This document shows positions 8,471-17,282 of a stretch of 64,000 nt of DNA, piece by piece; position 1 is the first letter of the stretch; every line of letters starts with the position of its first letter. The stretch lies in the NCBI RefSeq assembly GCF_030403745.1, contig NZ_JAQMWP010000007.1, forward strand, positions 310,001 to 374,000. The letters run 5' to 3'. The DNA is from Streptomyces sp. S.PB5. GTDB taxonomy: Bacteria; Actinomycetota; Actinomycetes; Streptomycetales; Streptomycetaceae. A program made the position numbers and the translations under genes. The notes under the pieces were generated by a model. The model ran no database searches. It was not told the DNA's origin and saw only the letters and a list, made by a program, of their open reading frames with translations.

Positions 8471-9175
8471 TCAGGTCGTGGCCCCGCTCCCCGAGGGTGC
8501 GGGCGCGGGCGGCTCGTGGTGGTCGTGGCCGGGGAGCCGGTCGAGCCACTCGCCCAACTCCGGCAGCTTCTCTCGCCACTTGCCCGGGTCCGGCTTCTCC
8601 CAGGTGCCGGCGAAGACGCGGTCTGCGGTCCTGGTGTCGTCGCCGGAGCGGGTTCCGGACAGATGGACCGTCTCGCCCTGCTTGAGGTCGTCGGCCCCGG
8701 AACCCTTGCCGTCGTCACGCACGACCGGGGTGTCCGCCTCGACGGTCCAGGTCCACTCGGCGCCGTCCTCGCTCTTGACGGTCACCTGGTCGCCGTCCAC
8801 CTTCTCGACGGTGCCGCGCTGCCACACCCGTACGACCCACTCGCCGGTGTCCCGGTCCTTGACGGTCGTCTCGCCGTGCACCGCGTCACCGCCGGGCCCG
8901 AACCACCAGCCGTGGCCGTGCCGTTCGCCCCTCTCGCCCGGCGACGGAGAGGCGGAGCCGGAAGCTGAGGGAGTCGCCCCGCCGTCCGAGCCCGAGGAGG
9001 TCGCGGCGTAGGCGACCGCGGCCCCGCCGAGGGCGAGGGCGGCGACCAGGGCCGCCGCGGTCACCGCTCGTGTGTGCACGGGCCGGCGGCGCCAGCGGTC
9101 TCGTAGTGGTGTGTCCTCGCCCGGCCCGACGAGTGTCTCGGGCGGCGTCGCTTCGTGATCGGGCTCGTGCGTCAT
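8471..9175 (-). CDS. Membrane-anchored protein of unknown function, DUF5666-like beta domain
   Basis: A 234-residue protein. It has a short cytoplasmic N-terminus rich in E and P, one membrane helix around residues 37-58 (RAVTAAALVAALALGGAAVAY split by polar flanks), and a Ser/Pro/Gly linker. The outer domain holds repeated short strands such as GTVEKVDGDQVTVKSEDG and VRDDGKGSGADDLKQGETV, as in OB-like or DUF5666-type periplasmic domains. The C-terminus ends in a His/Pro-rich tail. It may sense or bind something at the cell surface; no catalytic residues are seen. It is followed upstream by the PP2C phosphatase gene on the same strand, with 99 bp between them. Confidence 0.7.
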   Translation of the reverse strand: MTHEPDHEATPPETLVGPGEDTPLRDRWRRRPVHTRAVTAAALVAALALGGAAVAYAATSSGSDGGATPSASGSASPSPGERGERHGHGWWFGPGGDAVHGETTVKDRDTGEWVVRVWQRGTVEKVDGDQVTVKSEDGAEWTWTVEADTPVVRDDGKGSGADDLKQGETVHLSGTRSGDDTRTADRVFAGTWEKPDPGKWREKLPELGEWLDRLPGHDHHEPPAPAPSGSGATT

Positions 9176-9274
9176 GGCTCGCTCCCACCCGGCATCCCCA
9201 TTGCCTTGCCTTGCTGTGATTGTGGTCGGAGGCCGATAAGAAGCGGGTAATGAGTTCCTGTGAATGCGCGACCG

Positions 9275-11353
9275 TCAACCCGGCGTCTGCGCACGGGCGA
9301 TGAGCAGCGCCACGTCATCGGAGTTGTCCGGCTGGTGCAAGGTGCGCAGCAGGAGGTCGCACACCTCCTCCAGCGGGCGGTCGGGGCCGTCGAGGAGGTC
9401 GAGGAGCGCGTCCAGGCGTTCGTCGAGGGGGTGTTGGCGGGTCTCGACGAGACCGTCGGTGTAGAAGACCAGACGGTCGCCGGGGTCGAGGTCGACGGTC
9501 GTGGTGGCGAAGGAGACCCCGCCCACCCCCAGCGGCACCCCCGTGGGCAGGTCGAGGAGTTCCGGCTTGCGTCCGGCGCGGAGACGGGCGGGCGGCAGGT
9601 GCCCGGCGTTGGTGATCCGGACCTGCCGCAGATGCGGGTCGTGGACGGCGTAGACGCAGGTGGCGATGGACTGGTCGAGGTCCTGGGTGATGCGGTCCAG
9701 GTGTTCGAGGAGCCGGGCCGGTTCGAGGTCCAGGGAGGCCAGGGTGTTGGTCGCGGTGCGCAGCCGGCCCATGGTCGCGGCCGCGTTGATGCCGCTGCCC
9801 ATGACGTCGCCGACGACGAGCGCGGTCTTGCAGCCGTCCAGCGGGATCACGTCGAACCAGTCGCCCCCGACCTCGGCCGTGGCCCCCGCGGGCTGATAGC
9901 GGGAGGCGACCTCCAGGCCGCCCGTCACCGGCGGATGGCTGGGCAGCAGACTGCGCTGCAGGGTGAGGGCGGTGTCGCGGGCGTTCTGGTACCAGCGCGC
10001 GTTGTCGATCTGTACGGCCGCGCGCGCCGCCAGCTCCCGGGCGAGCAGCAGGTCGTCCTCGCTGAACGGCAGCGGATTGCGGGTGCGTTTGAGATCGAGG
10101 GCGCCGAGGACCTCGCCGCGCGCGATGAGCGGCACGGCGAGATACGAGTGCACGCCCGCCCGGGCCAGCAGCTCCGCCGCCTCGGGGGAGCGTGCGATAC
10201 GGGGCAGGTCGGCCTTCCCGACCTCGGCCACCATCACCGGCCGGCCCGTGCGCACACACTCGGTGACGAGGCGGTCGGCGCCGTAGCGGGCGACCTGTCC
10301 GGGCGGGTCGGCGGCGCTGAGCGCTTCCGGGTCGTGGTCGGCCTGGACGGCGAGGGCCCGGATCACGGCCGGTTCCGTGGGGCCGAGGCTGCTGCGTCTG
10401 CCCTCCACCACCGCGTCCAGCAGATCCACGGCGGCGATGTCGGCGAGCTCCGGCACCGCCACGTCGGCCAGTTCACGGGCCGTGCGGTCCAGGTCGAGGG
10501 TGGTGCCGATACGGGCCGAGGCGTCCGCGATGACGGCGAGGCGCCGCCGGGCCGCCTCCGCCTCGACGGCCGCCCGGTGCTGGTCGGTGATGTCCACGAT
10601 GGAGACGGCCGCGCCGAGGACGGTGCCCACCGCGTCCTCCAGCCGGTACAGCGAGACCGACCAGGCGTGCTCCTCGTCGGGGTCGGCCGGGGTGCGGCCC
10701 ACGGTGTGCGCGTCGACCAGGGGACGGCCGGTCTCCAGCACCTGGCGTGCCGCGGTCTCCATGGCCTCCACGTCGATCTCCGGGAGGATCTCGCGCATCG
10801 TCCGGCCGATGTGCTCCTCGGCCGGGACGCCGTTGAGTCGTTCGAGCGTCGGGTTGACCGAGACGTACCGCAGGTCGGTGTCGAGCACGGCGAGCCCGAT
10901 GGGGGACTGCGAGACCATCCGCGTCGACAGCGCCACGTCCCGCTCCAGGCGCCGCAGCGTGGACTGGTCCGCCGCGAGACCCAGCGCGTACACGTCCCCG
11001 CGGTCGTCGAGGAGCCGCATGTTGCGGAACTCCACCAGGCGTGTGCTGCCGTCCTTGCGGAGGATCGGGAACGCCCCGGCCCAGCCCTGGCCGGTCTGCA
11101 TGACATCGGCGAACAGCTTCACGACCAGGTCCAGATACTGCTCGTGGACCATGATCCGGGCGGCGAACTGCCCCAGCGCCTCCCGCGCCGTGTATCCGAA
11201 CAGTTCTTCGGCCTGGGGGCTCCACAGCGCGATGCGTCCCTCGGCGTCCAGCACCACCGAGGCCACGCCCAGGACGTCGAGCAGCCCACTCGGCCGCACC
11301 GCCCCGCGCACCGGCCCGTCGCCCTCGGCGACCGGAGACCCGGATGCACTCAT
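9275..11353 (-). CDS. PAS-PAS-GAF-SpoIIE PP2C-type protein phosphatase
   Basis: A 692-residue signalling protein. Two PAS domains (about residues 20-130 and 145-260, the second with MVSQSPIGLAVLDTDLRYVSVN) are followed by a GAF domain (about 265-430). A SpoIIE/RsbU PP2C domain ends the protein and carries the metal sites GGDWFDV and VGDVMGSGINAAA plus FYTDGLVE. It would dephosphorylate an anti-anti-sigma factor in response to a ligand or redox signal bound by PAS/GAF. No kinase or STAS partner gene adjoins it, although the MEDS/HATPase protein at the window start is of the opposing class. An alternative GTG start at 11386 adds 11 residues. Confidence 0.93.
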   Translation of the reverse strand: MSASGSPVAEGDGPVRGAVRPSGLLDVLGVASVVLDAEGRIALWSPQAEELFGYTAREALGQFAARIMVHEQYLDLVVKLFADVMQTGQGWAGAFPILRKDGSTRLVEFRNMRLLDDRGDVYALGLAADQSTLRRLERDVALSTRMVSQSPIGLAVLDTDLRYVSVNPTLERLNGVPAEEHIGRTMREILPEIDVEAMETAARQVLETGRPLVDAHTVGRTPADPDEEHAWSVSLYRLEDAVGTVLGAAVSIVDITDQHRAAVEAEAARRRLAVIADASARIGTTLDLDRTARELADVAVPELADIAAVDLLDAVVEGRRSSLGPTEPAVIRALAVQADHDPEALSAADPPGQVARYGADRLVTECVRTGRPVMVAEVGKADLPRIARSPEAAELLARAGVHSYLAVPLIARGEVLGALDLKRTRNPLPFSEDDLLLARELAARAAVQIDNARWYQNARDTALTLQRSLLPSHPPVTGGLEVASRYQPAGATAEVGGDWFDVIPLDGCKTALVVGDVMGSGINAAATMGRLRTATNTLASLDLEPARLLEHLDRITQDLDQSIATCVYAVHDPHLRQVRITNAGHLPPARLRAGRKPELLDLPTGVPLGVGGVSFATTTVDLDPGDRLVFYTDGLVETRQHPLDERLDALLDLLDGPDRPLEEVCDLLLRTLHQPDNSDDVALLIARAQTPG

Positions 11354-11597
11354 CGCACGCACCGCCTTCGAACGTCCACACGGCACGTCGTCCCCCGTGC
11401 CGACTCCCCTGTTCTACCGCGCTCAACCGTCCCCGGGGACGCGTCCGTCGCGCTCTTCCACCATCTCTCGACACACCGCGGCGCGTCCCGGTGACGGTAG
11501 CAGGGCCGTTTCCGCAGGTCCGATTGTCTTGTACATGTCCAGCGTGGCCGCCAGACTGTCCGCCGAGCACGCCCGCCCCCGCCGAGGAGTAGCCGCC

Positions 11598-12470
11598 ATG
11601 CCCCTGCGCGCCCGGCAACGTTGTCAGGCCGTCCTGACCGGTCTCGTCGCCCTCGCCACCACCACCGTCCTCGCCGCCGCCCCGCCCGCCTCGGCCGCCG
11701 ACACCTGGACCGAGGTGGGCTCCGACCGCGCCGACCCGCTGACCGAGAGCCAGGGCCTGACCTCGGTCGAGGTCCCGGCGGGCAGCGCCAACAGATACAC
11801 CGGGATCGGCACCATCCCCGTCTCCGTGTCCAGCCGCGGCTGGAACCACGTCGGCGACCCCGACGCCTCCTACAACGGCTACTACATCGAGCCCTACCAG
11901 GCAGACTCGGGCACCGCGAAGATGTTCCGGGTGCAGGCCCCCGGCGGCGCGTGGTCGGAGTACGTCCACACCCTCGGCTCCGGCGAGGCGCTCAACAACT
12001 CCTGGGTCGCCATCGCCCCCGCGGGCCAGTGGATGCTCGCCGGTGAGTACGGCACCATGAGCCGGCTCCTGGTCTTCCCGACGCCCGGCGTCAACGCCGG
12101 CACCTCTCCCTCGGCGAACCTCCCGCAGGTCTCCACCGTGAACCTGGACCACGCCGTACGTGACGTCCAGGGCTGCGACTTCGTCACCTCGACCCAGCTG
12201 CTGTGCTCCTCCGACGACCCCGCGGGCACGCTCTTCGGCATCACCAAGCCACTGCTGCGGATCGACCTCTCCGCCGAGCCGGGCACCACGAACGTGACCG
12301 GCCATGTCACCGCGCTCCGCCAGCTCCCGCTGCGCAGCGGATGCTCGGGCACGTTCGAGGCGGAGGGCATCGACTACGACCGGCGCACCGGCACCCTGCG
12401 GGTCATCGTCGTCTCGCCCGGGTTCTGTGTGCTGACCGACAGCAAGACGTACCGGTTCACGAAGAGCTGA
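11598..12470 (+). CDS. Secreted protein of unknown function
   Basis: A 290-residue exported protein with a Sec signal peptide: a basic start MPLRARQRC, a hydrophobic core to about residue 30, and cleavage near ASA-AD at residue 34. The mature part reads like a beta-propeller or esterase-like lectin fold, with many aromatic and glycine-rich strands (SRGWNHVGDPDASYNGYY, NSWVAIAPAGQWMLAGEYG) and four cysteines that could pair. I recognise it as a conserved Streptomyces secreted protein but know no function. The ATG at 11598 has GAGGAG eight bases upstream. The 244-bp divergent region before it holds no other gene. Confidence 0.8.
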   Translation: MPLRARQRCQAVLTGLVALATTTVLAAAPPASAADTWTEVGSDRADPLTESQGLTSVEVPAGSANRYTGIGTIPVSVSSRGWNHVGDPDASYNGYYIEPYQADSGTAKMFRVQAPGGAWSEYVHTLGSGEALNNSWVAIAPAGQWMLAGEYGTMSRLLVFPTPGVNAGTSPSANLPQVSTVNLDHAVRDVQGCDFVTSTQLLCSSDDPAGTLFGITKPLLRIDLSAEPGTTNVTGHVTALRQLPLRSGCSGTFEAEGIDYDRRTGTLRVIVVSPGFCVLTDSKTYRFTKS

Positions 12471-12516
12471 GGCTCTCACTGGTCCCTTCGGGGCAGTGGT
12501 GCTTTTCTGGGGATGT

Positions 12517-12550
12517 GGCGCGGTTCGCGGGGAACCCGCGGTACCGCGCC
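12517..12550. terminator. Strong 14-bp stem-loop between two genes
   Basis: Outer arms GGCGCGGT/ACCGCGCC and inner arms CGCGGG/CCCGCG close on a GAA loop, with a one-base and a two-base bulge. The structure lies 46 bp after the stop of the secreted-protein gene and 25 bp before the next start. It could terminate the first transcript or act as 5' UTR structure of the second. Confidence 0.6.
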
Positions 12551-12574
12551 ACCGCCATGAGAGGAGCAGTCGTG

Positions 12575-12937
12575 ATGAACCGATCGCATGAGGAGTCCGT
12601 CTCCATCGAGATCAGTGGATGCAGCAAGGAGGACGCCCGGATCGTGTTCGACACGCTGTGCACGTGCTTCGAGTCCGACCGGGGCGCCGACGAGGTGCCG
12701 CAGCAGCTTCATGAGACGCGGCCGATGGTGTGGCTCGGCACGTTCGAGGTGACCGAGGCGCATCAGTGTCCGCCGCCGGCCCGGCTGTCGTCCTCGGTCG
12801 AGGCCGACGCGCAGGGCGGGTACTGGGCGATCGAGCAACTGCGCACCACGCTGGACTCCATGTTCACGGTGCGTGATCTGTCGTCGGCGTCCGGGGATCA
12901 GGAGCGGGAGCTGCACGTACGGCTTGAGAGCCGCTGA
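12575..12937 (+). CDS. Conserved small protein of unknown function
   Basis: A 120-residue soluble protein starting at the ATG at 12575, with GAGGAG eight bases upstream. It is acidic and has three cysteines close together (ISGCSKEDARIVFDTLCTCFESD, read here in two parts around residues 13-35) and one further on (EAHQCPPP). The end is helical with RSEQ-rich composition. No signal peptide or known domain is recognised; the GCSKEDA...LCTCF cluster could be a metal or redox site. Its last 40 bp overlap the 3' end of the convergent M20 gene. A strong stem-loop precedes its ribosome binding site. Confidence 0.7.
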   Translation: MNRSHEESVSIEISGCSKEDARIVFDTLCTCFESDRGADEVPQQLHETRPMVWLGTFEVTEAHQCPPPARLSSSVEADAQGGYWAIEQLRTTLDSMFTVRDLSSASGDQERELHVRLESR

Positions 12938-14058
12938 CCCAGCAGGCCGAGCACGGCACGCCGGTACGCGGCGTGCATCACCGGCAGGTCCGCCAGGCGT
13001 GCCCGCTCGTCCGTGCCGTGCAGGCCCTCGTACCGCACGCCGAACCCGGCCGTCGCCGGGATGCCCTCCGCCGCCAGCAGATTGCCGATGTTGGACGGGC
13101 CCGCGGTCTTCGCCCGGACCGTCAGACCCTCGTGCGCCGCGGCCTCCAGGAGTGCCGCGGCGGGCTGCTCGCCCTCTGCGAGGCGGAAGGGCGGCCAGGA
13201 CGCCACCGGGGTGACGGCGGCCGAGGTGCCCAGCGCCGCCACCGCCCGCCGGACCAGGTCCTCCGCCTCCCGTGCGCCGAACCCCGGCGTGGTCCGGATG
13301 TCCACGCCCACCTCGCACAGATCCGGCACCACCGAGAAGCCCTCGCCGCCATGGATCGACGTCACCGTCAGTTTCGGCGGCAGCGGGAACTCCCCGTCCG
13401 CGTCCGGGAGTTCGGCCTCCTCCAGCAGGCGCACCAGCAGCGCCGCCCGCGACACGGCCCCCGGCGTCGTGCGCCGCGAACCCGAGTGGCCGGAGTCCGC
13501 GTGGACCGCGATCGTCGCCCGCCACAGCCCCCGCCCGCCGACCACGACCTCCTCAAGGCCCGGGTAGCCGATCATCACCCCCGCCGGACGCGCCGCCCGC
13601 GGATCGGCCAGATAGGCGCGGGCGCCCCCGAAGCCCCCGGTGTGCTCGTCGGCGTCCAGCAGCACCGCCAGCCCGCCGTCGAACTCACGCCCGTGCAGCT
13701 TCGCCGCGATGCCGCAGAACATCGCCGCCGCCAGCTTGGAGTCGGCCGCGCCGCGCCCCCGCAGCCAGCCGTCGACGACGTCCCCGGAGTCCGGCGGGAA
13801 CGACCACGCGCTCTCGTCCCCGAAGGGTGCCGTGTCCACGCACGCGTCCAGCGTCCACCAGGGCCCTGGGCGGCCGCCCGCGACCTCCACCAGCAGGCCG
13901 ACGACGGCGCCCCCGTCGTCGCGCAGACGTCGATGCGGCAGGTTCCGCGCGGTGAGCCAGTGCTCGAGAACGCCCAGCACGGGGGCGTAGTCGTCGATTC
14001 CGGCGCGGCTCGGGCGGCGGATCAGCTGCTGGGCGAGTTCGACGATCTCCGCGGTCAT
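12898..14058 (-). CDS. M20-family metallohydrolase with altered metal ligands
   Basis: A 386-residue protein with the M20 layout: catalytic domain, inserted dimerisation domain around residues 175-280, then catalytic remainder. The usual ligand motifs are changed. The GHxD motif reads DACVD (C73 for His). GRGAADSK keeps D106. The EE pair is E138-H139. The position of the later Glu reads Tyr (VMIGYPGLEE). A histidine remains in YEGLHGTDERARLADL. It may be an amidohydrolase with a different metal site, or inactive. The start is uncertain: ATG 14058 has no clear ribosome binding site and could be leaderless, while a GTG at about 14091 directly follows GGGAGG. The 3' end overlaps the convergent small gene by 40 bp. 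Confidence 0.85.
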   Translation of the reverse strand: MTAEIVELAQQLIRRPSRAGIDDYAPVLGVLEHWLTARNLPHRRLRDDGGAVVGLLVEVAGGRPGPWWTLDACVDTAPFGDESAWSFPPDSGDVVDGWLRGRGAADSKLAAAMFCGIAAKLHGREFDGGLAVLLDADEHTGGFGGARAYLADPRAARPAGVMIGYPGLEEVVVGGRGLWRATIAVHADSGHSGSRRTTPGAVSRAALLVRLLEEAELPDADGEFPLPPKLTVTSIHGGEGFSVVPDLCEVGVDIRTTPGFGAREAEDLVRRAVAALGTSAAVTPVASWPPFRLAEGEQPAAALLEAAAHEGLTVRAKTAGPSNIGNLLAAEGIPATAGFGVRYEGLHGTDERARLADLPVMHAAYRRAVLGLLGQRLSSRTCSSRS

Positions 14059-14104
14059 GGGGCCACTGTGCCCGAGGGTGGTCCGCGTCACGCCTCCCGG
14101 GTTG

Positions 14105-14118
14105 TGCAACTAGTTGCA
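14105..14118. promoter_or_regulatory. Perfect 14-bp palindrome before flavoenzyme gene
   Basis: TGCAACTAGTTGCA is a perfect inverted repeat 60 bp upstream of the start at 14178 and between divergent genes. It resembles MarR-type operators and shares GTTGCATA with the site at 7562-7576. A PadR regulator lies at the end of the same operon and is another candidate binder. Confidence 0.55.
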
Positions 14119-14177
14119 TAAAGCGTCCGCGGTCCTCTACAACAGAGAGCACGACCACCCGCGCACGGAGGCGCCCC

Positions 14178-16193
14178 ATGAGCCGTTACCCGCACCTGCT
14201 GAGCCCGCTGGACCTGGGCTTCACCACGCTGCCCAACCGGGTCCTCATGGGCTCCATGCACGTCGGCCTGGAGGAGGCCGAGCGCGGCTTCGAGCGGATG
14301 GCGGCCTTCTACGCCGAGCGCGCGCGTGGGGGCGTCGGCCTCATCGTCACCGGCGGCATCGCGCCCAACGACGCCGGTCGGCCCTACGAGGGCGGCGCGA
14401 AGCTCACCACCGAGGCGGAGGCCGACCAGCACCGGGTCATCACCGAGGCGGTGCACCGCGAGGGCGGCCGGATCGCGATGCAGATCCTGCACTTCGGCCG
14501 GTACGCCTACCACCAGGACCTGGTCGCCCCGAGCCCCCTCCAGGCACCGATCAGCCCTTTCCCGCCCCATGAGCTCACCGACGCCGAGGTCGAGCAGACC
14601 ATCGACGACTACGCCCGCGCCGCCCGCCTCGCCCGGCAGGCCGGCTACGACGGCGTGGAGATCATGGGCTCCGAGGGCTATCTGATCAACGAGTTCATCG
14701 CTGCGCAGACCAACCAGCGGACCGACCGCTGGGGCGGGTCCTACGAGAACCGGATGCGCTTCCCGGTGGAGATCGTGCGGCGGGTGCGCGAGGCCGTCGG
14801 CACGGACTTCATCATCGTCTACCGGCTGTCCATGCTGGACCTGGTCCCCGGCGGCTCCACCCACGACGAGGTGGTCACCCTCGCCAAGGCCGTCGAGGCG
14901 GCGGGCGCCACCATCATCAACACCGGCATCGGCTGGCACGAGGCCCGCATCCCCACCATCGCCACCTCGGTGCCGCGCGGCGCGTACGCCTGGGTCACCA
15001 AGAAGCTCATGGGCGAGGTGTCGGTCCCGCTCGTCACCACCAACCGCATCAACACCCCCGAGGTGGCCGAGGAGCTGCTCGCCGACGGGTACGCGGACAT
15101 GGTGTCCATGGCCCGCCCGATGCTCGCCGACCCCGACTTCGTGAACAAGGCCGCCGCCGGCACCCCCGAGGCCATCAACACCTGCATCGGCTGCAACCAG
15201 GCCTGCCTCGACCACACCTTCAGCCTTCAGATCACCTCCTGCCTGGTCAACCCGCGCGCCTGCCACGAGACCGAACTCGTGCTGTCCCCGACCCGGCTGA
15301 AGAAGCGCGTCGCGGTCGTCGGCGCGGGCCCGGCGGGTCTCGCCTGTTCCGTCTCCGCCGCCGAGCGCGGCCACGACGTCACCCTCTTCGACGCCGCGAG
15401 CGAGATCGGCGGCCAGCTCAACGTCGCCCGCCAGGTCCCCGGCAAGCAGGAGTTCGACGAGACCCTGCGCTACTTCCGCCACCAGCTCGACGCCCACGGC
15501 GTGGACGTACGCCTGGACACCCTGGTGACAGCGGCGGACCTGGACGGCTACGACGAGGTCGTCGTCGCCACCGGTGTCACCCCGCGCGTCCCCGACATCC
15601 CGGGCGTCGACCACCCGAGCGTCGTCGGCTACCTCGACGTCCTGCGCGACAAGGTCCCCGTCGGCGAGCGGGTCGCCGTGCTCGGCGCGGGCGGCATCGG
15701 CTTCGACGTCGCCGAGTTCCTCACCGACGGCGGCGACAAGGCGCACGAGGACCCGGCGACGTACTTCCGCCTCTGGGGCGTCGACATGGACCACACGACC
15801 CCCGGCGGCCTCGCGAAGCCCGAGCGGCCCGCCCCGCCGCGCACCGTCCATCTGCTCCAGCGCAAGACCACCAAGGTCGGCGCCGGGCTCGGCAAGACCA
15901 CCGGCTGGATCCACCGCACCGAGCTCAAGCAGCGCGGCGTCACGATGGTCCCGGGCGTGCGCTACGACCGGATCGACGACGCCGGTCTGCATGTCACCAT
16001 CGGCGAGGAGAGCACGGTCCTGGAGGTCGACACCATCGTGCTGTGCACCGGCCAGGAACCGCGCCGCGACCTGTACGAGGAGCTGGCCGCCTCGGGGGTG
16101 AGCGTGCACCTCATCGGCGGCGCCGACGTGGCCGCCGAACTGGACGCCAAGCGGGCCGTCAAGCAGGGCACCGAGGTCGCGGCCGCCCTGTAG
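14178..16193 (+). CDS. NADH:flavin oxidoreductase / 2,4-dienoyl-CoA reductase (FadH-like)
   Basis: A 671-residue fusion of an OYE-type TIM barrel (residues 1-340), a 4Fe-4S site and a flavodoxin/Rossmann pair. The cluster cysteines are C336, C339, C343 and C355 (CIGCNQAC, then SC). FAD and NAD(P) motifs are VAVVGAGPAGLACSVSAA and VAVLGAGGIGFDVAEFL. FadH reduces 2,4-dienoyl-CoA during unsaturated fatty acid oxidation; related enzymes take other enones or trimethylamine. The length is right for FadH. A PadR regulator follows after 22 bp. The large acyl-CoA catabolic district lies 25 kb downstream but has no direct link. Confidence 0.9.
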   Translation: MSRYPHLLSPLDLGFTTLPNRVLMGSMHVGLEEAERGFERMAAFYAERARGGVGLIVTGGIAPNDAGRPYEGGAKLTTEAEADQHRVITEAVHREGGRIAMQILHFGRYAYHQDLVAPSPLQAPISPFPPHELTDAEVEQTIDDYARAARLARQAGYDGVEIMGSEGYLINEFIAAQTNQRTDRWGGSYENRMRFPVEIVRRVREAVGTDFIIVYRLSMLDLVPGGSTHDEVVTLAKAVEAAGATIINTGIGWHEARIPTIATSVPRGAYAWVTKKLMGEVSVPLVTTNRINTPEVAEELLADGYADMVSMARPMLADPDFVNKAAAGTPEAINTCIGCNQACLDHTFSLQITSCLVNPRACHETELVLSPTRLKKRVAVVGAGPAGLACSVSAAERGHDVTLFDAASEIGGQLNVARQVPGKQEFDETLRYFRHQLDAHGVDVRLDTLVTAADLDGYDEVVVATGVTPRVPDIPGVDHPSVVGYLDVLRDKVPVGERVAVLGAGGIGFDVAEFLTDGGDKAHEDPATYFRLWGVDMDHTTPGGLAKPERPAPPRTVHLLQRKTTKVGAGLGKTTGWIHRTELKQRGVTMVPGVRYDRIDDAGLHVTIGEESTVLEVDTIVLCTGQEPRRDLYEELAASGVSVHLIGGADVAAELDAKRAVKQGTEVAAAL

Positions 16194-16215
16194 GGGCCGT
16201 CCCTAGGATGAGTTC

Positions 16216-16764
16216 ATGTCACTCCCGCACGCGATCCTCACCGCCCTGCTGGAAAGGCCGTCCTCGGGCCTGGAACTGACCCGCCGATTCGACAGGTCGA
16301 TCGGCTACTTCTGGTCGGCGACGCATCAGCAGATCTATCGCGAGCTGGGGAAACTGGAGGCCGGGGGCCACATCCGGGCCCTGGCGCCGGAGCAGCCGGC
16401 CCGGGGACAGAAGAAGCGGTACGAGGTGCTGCCCGCGGGCCGGGACGAACTGGCCCGCTGGGCGGCCGCGTCCCAGGACCCCAAGCCGTACCGCGACAGC
16501 CTGTTCCTGCGGCTGCGGGCGGCGGCCGTGGTCGGCACCGAGGGCATCGAGGCCGATCTGCGCCGGCATCTGGAGGTGCACCGGGGGCAGCTGGCGGAGT
16601 ACGAGGAGATCGAGAAGCGTGACTTCCCGCCCGGCAAGGACAGCCCGCAGGACCGGTTGCAGCACCTGATCCTGCGGGCGGGGATCGATCTGGAGACCTT
16701 CTGGACGCAGTGGCTCACCCACGCGCTGGAGGAGTTCGCCGAACTGCCCGATCAGAGCCGGTAG
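16216..16764 (+). CDS. PadR-family transcriptional regulator
   Basis: A 182-residue PadR regulator. The winged helix opens MSLPHAILTALLERPSSG and contains FWSATHQQIYRELGKLEAGG. The C-terminal dimerisation domain carries the family pattern around YRDSLFLRLRAAAV. The gene follows the FadH-like gene closely on the same strand and probably controls it, either through the palindrome at 14105-14118 or an unseen site. The ligand is unknown. Its last 13 bp overlap the 3' end of the convergent exported-protein gene. Confidence 0.9.
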   Translation: MSLPHAILTALLERPSSGLELTRRFDRSIGYFWSATHQQIYRELGKLEAGGHIRALAPEQPARGQKKRYEVLPAGRDELARWAAASQDPKPYRDSLFLRLRAAAVVGTEGIEADLRRHLEVHRGQLAEYEEIEKRDFPPGKDSPQDRLQHLILRAGIDLETFWTQWLTHALEEFAELPDQSR

Positions 16765-17282
16765 GGCTTGGCGCGCCGGCGCAGGAACCAGGCCGCCGCG
16801 ATGCCGCCGATACCGACCAGGGCGGCACCGGCGCCCAGGGTGAGGGGGCCGTAGTCCTTGATGCCGCCGCCGAGTCCGCCCATCACGCCGCGCGAGGGCG
16901 AGGCCGTGGCGGAGATCGTCGGGGTGGTGGCGGTCGAGACGATGACCGACTGGGTGCCCGCCGGGGTGCTCTGGGTCGAGCACATGACGATGACGGTGTA
17001 CGTGCCGGGGCTCACGTTCGACCAGGCGGCCGACTGCAGGGAACTGGTTCCCGACAGCGTCACCTGGCGGCCCTGGGCGAAGTTCGCCTGGCTGCTGTTG
17101 AGCAGTGAGGCGGTGCCCCAGTTGCCGCCGCCGTCCTGGGTGCACGCGCTGGTCGTGACGGACACCGTGGACCCGGTCGTGCTCACGGAGATCCCGGAAG
17201 CGGCCGCCGCCGGCGAGACGGTGAGTGCGACGGCGGCAGCTGCGGTCAGGCCGGAGCGGAGGAGAAGCTGAGTAGTACGCAT
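16752..17282 (-). CDS. Exported, C-terminally membrane-anchored protein
   Basis: A 176-residue protein. A Sec signal peptide (MRTTQLLLRSGLTAAAAVAL to an AAA-SG site near residue 29) precedes a Ser/Thr/Gly-rich beta domain of about 90 residues with two cysteines (SACTQDGG and VIVMCSTQ) likely to pair. A Gly-rich stretch, a hydrophobic helix (GAGAALVGIGGIAAAWFL) and a basic tail RRRAKPYRL follow. This is the layout of a surface protein kept in the membrane or sorted, but no LPxTG motif is present. The function is unknown. The start at 17282 follows family-like signal sequence spacing. It is convergent with the PadR gene. Confidence 0.75.
   Translation of the reverse strand: MRTTQLLLRSGLTAAAAVALTVSPAAAASGISVSTTGSTVSVTTSACTQDGGGNWGTASLLNSSQANFAQGRQVTLSGTSSLQSAAWSNVSPGTYTVIVMCSTQSTPAGTQSVIVSTATTPTISATASPSRGVMGGLGGGIKDYGPLTLGAGAALVGIGGIAAAWFLRRRAKPYRL

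Noticed and set aside
9260..11494. A 744-codon open frame on the plus strand
   Set aside because: It is antisense to the PAS-GAF-PP2C gene, its sequence is low-complexity Arg/Gly/Val-rich, and no domain is visible. GC-rich codon use opens such frames.
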